5,657 nt of DNA, taken from NCBI GenBank assembly GCA_013044465.1, contig JABEUL010000088.1:1-5657 (forward strand). The letters are read 5' to 3'. Below the pieces are notes generated by a model. It searched no databases and was not told the origin of the DNA. It was given only the letters and a program-made list of their open reading frames with translations. Positions 4,881 through 5,657 of this stretch are shown here, in pieces (positions within the stretch are counted from its first letter, which is position 1; every line of letters begins with the position of its first letter). The position numbers and the translations under genes were made by a program. The DNA comes from Acidimicrobiales bacterium. Lineage in GTDB: Bacteria; Actinomycetota; Acidimicrobiia; Acidimicrobiales; JABEUL01.

Positions 4881-5183
4881 TTACATTTGCAGAGCCGAAA
4901 GAGGAACTTGTGAAAGTAATTCAAAAAAATATGTTGTGACCAGTTCCTCTAATTCGTGTTGGTCAATTGATCCAACTACAGTAATAATCTCGAAGTCATC
5001 ATGGTCAACCTCCCTAATACCAGGAACTGTTTTTAGAAAATCGGAGCAATCAGAGAACTGAACAGCTAGCTGGTGAGAGACAAGATGGCCTAAGAATATT
5101 TCATAATCCCAGTCGGCATCTGGGTCCTCAGGACGGCAGACATAAAGTTCACCACCGGATGCAAAGAATTCGTTTCGGGTCAA
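4881..5183 (-). CDS. Acidic small immunity-like protein
   Basis: A 100-residue soluble protein from TTG 5183, overlapping the upstream stop as TTGA. It is strongly acidic in the first third (ELYVCRPEDPDADWDYEIF, 12-30) and again at DVDHDDFEI-type sequence near 59-66 (VDHDDFEIITVVG). A helix follows (DQHELEELVTTYFFELL, 74-90). Acidic charge, small size, strand-helix alternation and the overlap with an upstream ORF are typical of immunity proteins that mask basic toxin surfaces, but no specific family is recognised. There is no ribosome binding site, so expression probably depends on translation of the gene before it. It is immediately followed by the membrane-anchored ORF. Confidence 0.62.
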   Translation of the reverse strand: MTRNEFFASGGELYVCRPEDPDADWDYEIFLGHLVSHQLAVQFSDCSDFLKTVPGIREVDHDDFEIITVVGSIDQHELEELVTTYFFELLSQVPLSALQM

Positions 5184-5452
5184 AGTAGTGCTCCAGATGA
5201 ACAGAAATCAAAATTTATAGAGAAACCTAAAACCAGAATTGGTTCTGGAACTCCTGGTCTGAAAGGATCTGGTAACAATGGTCCCTTCGGAGCTGGCACG
5301 CTATCCCCTAATCCTGGCACGGGAACCAGGTATTTGTGCTTTACCGCTCCCTTATCGAGACTATTAAGGAGTTTAATCAACCTCGAACTTGTGTCATAGT
5401 GATATTGATAGCAGCTTGAATTAAACGATCCCACACAGCTACTAGTCACCAT
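5180..5452 (-). CDS. Unknown proline-rich ORF, possibly a toxin-module remnant
   Basis: I place the start at ATG 5452, seven bases before the end of the upstream partial gene. The frame is open back to a TTG at 5500. The first 45 residues are Ser/Tyr/Cys-rich (SSCVGSFNSSCYQYHYD), followed by a helix (RLIKLLNSL). A proline-rich section comes next (LVPVPGLGDSVPAPKGPLLP, then DPFRPGVPEPI), and a short hydrophobic end (LVLGFSINFDFCSSGALL). Its stop overlaps the acidic immunity-like gene as TTGA, so by position it would be the toxin partner. The composition is not typical of an intact enzyme. It may be a frameshifted or eroded module. No family is recognised. Confidence 0.42.
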   Translation of the reverse strand: MVTSSCVGSFNSSCYQYHYDTSSRLIKLLNSLDKGAVKHKYLVPVPGLGDSVPAPKGPLLPDPFRPGVPEPILVLGFSINFDFCSSGALL

Positions 5453-5657
5453 ATACACGATAATACTTTCATCCCCTCCATTGCTTTGAGAAGTCTCCAA
5501 TTCCTGGTCCAGTCCTTAAAGATGTCGTATTGATCAATGAAGTTGATTAATTCCTTTGTTGGAAGTCGAGATCGGCCCCAAAGAGAACTTGGCGAGAGAA
5601 GTTTTAAAAACGAATGCCTTGTATGTAAACAACAAAAGATTTCAGGAATAGCTCGGG
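5446..5657 (-). CDS. 3' end of an unknown gene entering from the right edge
   Basis: This minus-strand frame is open from the right edge to TGA 5448-5446 (about 69 codons). The first part (IPEIFCCLHTRHSFLKLL) is less protein-like. The second reads RSRLPTKELINFIDQYDIFK then DWTRNWRLLKAMEGMK, which has convincing helical amphipathic character. The last residues (VLSCIW) overlap the next ORF. No stop occurs before the edge, so the start lies outside. It could be the end of a full-length secreted toxin, or another immunity gene; nothing here settles which. Confidence 0.5.
   Translation of the reverse strand, partial: RAIPEIFCCLHTRHSFLKLLSPSSLWGRSRLPTKELINFIDQYDIFKDWTRNWRLLKAMEGMKVLSCIW

Noticed and set aside
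4819..5061. Plus-strand ORF of 80 codons
   Set aside because: It is antisense to the acidic immunity-like gene, and its composition is low-complexity Ser/Ile/Thr.

Overview
The window reads as a tightly packed accessory region, transcribed throughout from the minus strand (right to left). It is best explained as an array of orphan polymorphic-toxin modules, small immunity-type genes and decayed remnants. I found no convincing plus-strand gene, no rRNA or tRNA, and no CRISPR array. The host is probably a Gram-positive, likely an actinobacterium of moderate to low GC. This is an inference from the lipoprotein-like pseudogene and from several small proteins that look like families I associate with actinobacteria. 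No taxonomic marker gene is present. Base composition is patchy by eye: GC-richer around 1-250, 3590-3720 and 3880-4330, AT-richer elsewhere, as expected of a mosaic.

Right end (5657-4880): the 3' end of an unknown gene entering from outside, an unknown proline-rich ORF, and an acidic immunity-like protein, joined by short overlaps. Centre right (4880-3780): a protein with an N-terminal membrane segment, a 31-residue ORF, a 96-residue ORF with a good ribosome binding site inside a small hairpin, and a 38-residue ORF. All are linked by zero-spacing or 1-4 base stop/start overlaps. Centre (3770-2970): a lipoprotein gene broken by one in-frame stop and one frameshift, then a broken ORF whose final stop overlaps the start of the next gene as ATGA.

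Left half (2973-1): an immunity-like protein made of two tandem TPGPW-type domains, then two toxin/immunity cassettes. The two cassette heads (1146-766 and 2189-1794) share an 86-base near-identical block (79 of 86 bases by hand count) and a related N-terminal protein segment, but have unrelated C-termini. Each is followed by a different small gene overlapping its stop. Each is also preceded by the decayed 3' end of a tyrosine recombinase gene. At the left edge two more overlapping ORFs run out of the window.

Working model: the shared head is a homology segment through which orphan toxin tips can recombine with a full-length secreted toxin elsewhere. The overlapping downstream genes supply matching immunity, and the recombinase tails are part of the duplicated unit. 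Toxin and immunity assignments rest on architecture and remembered family patterns, not on a search.
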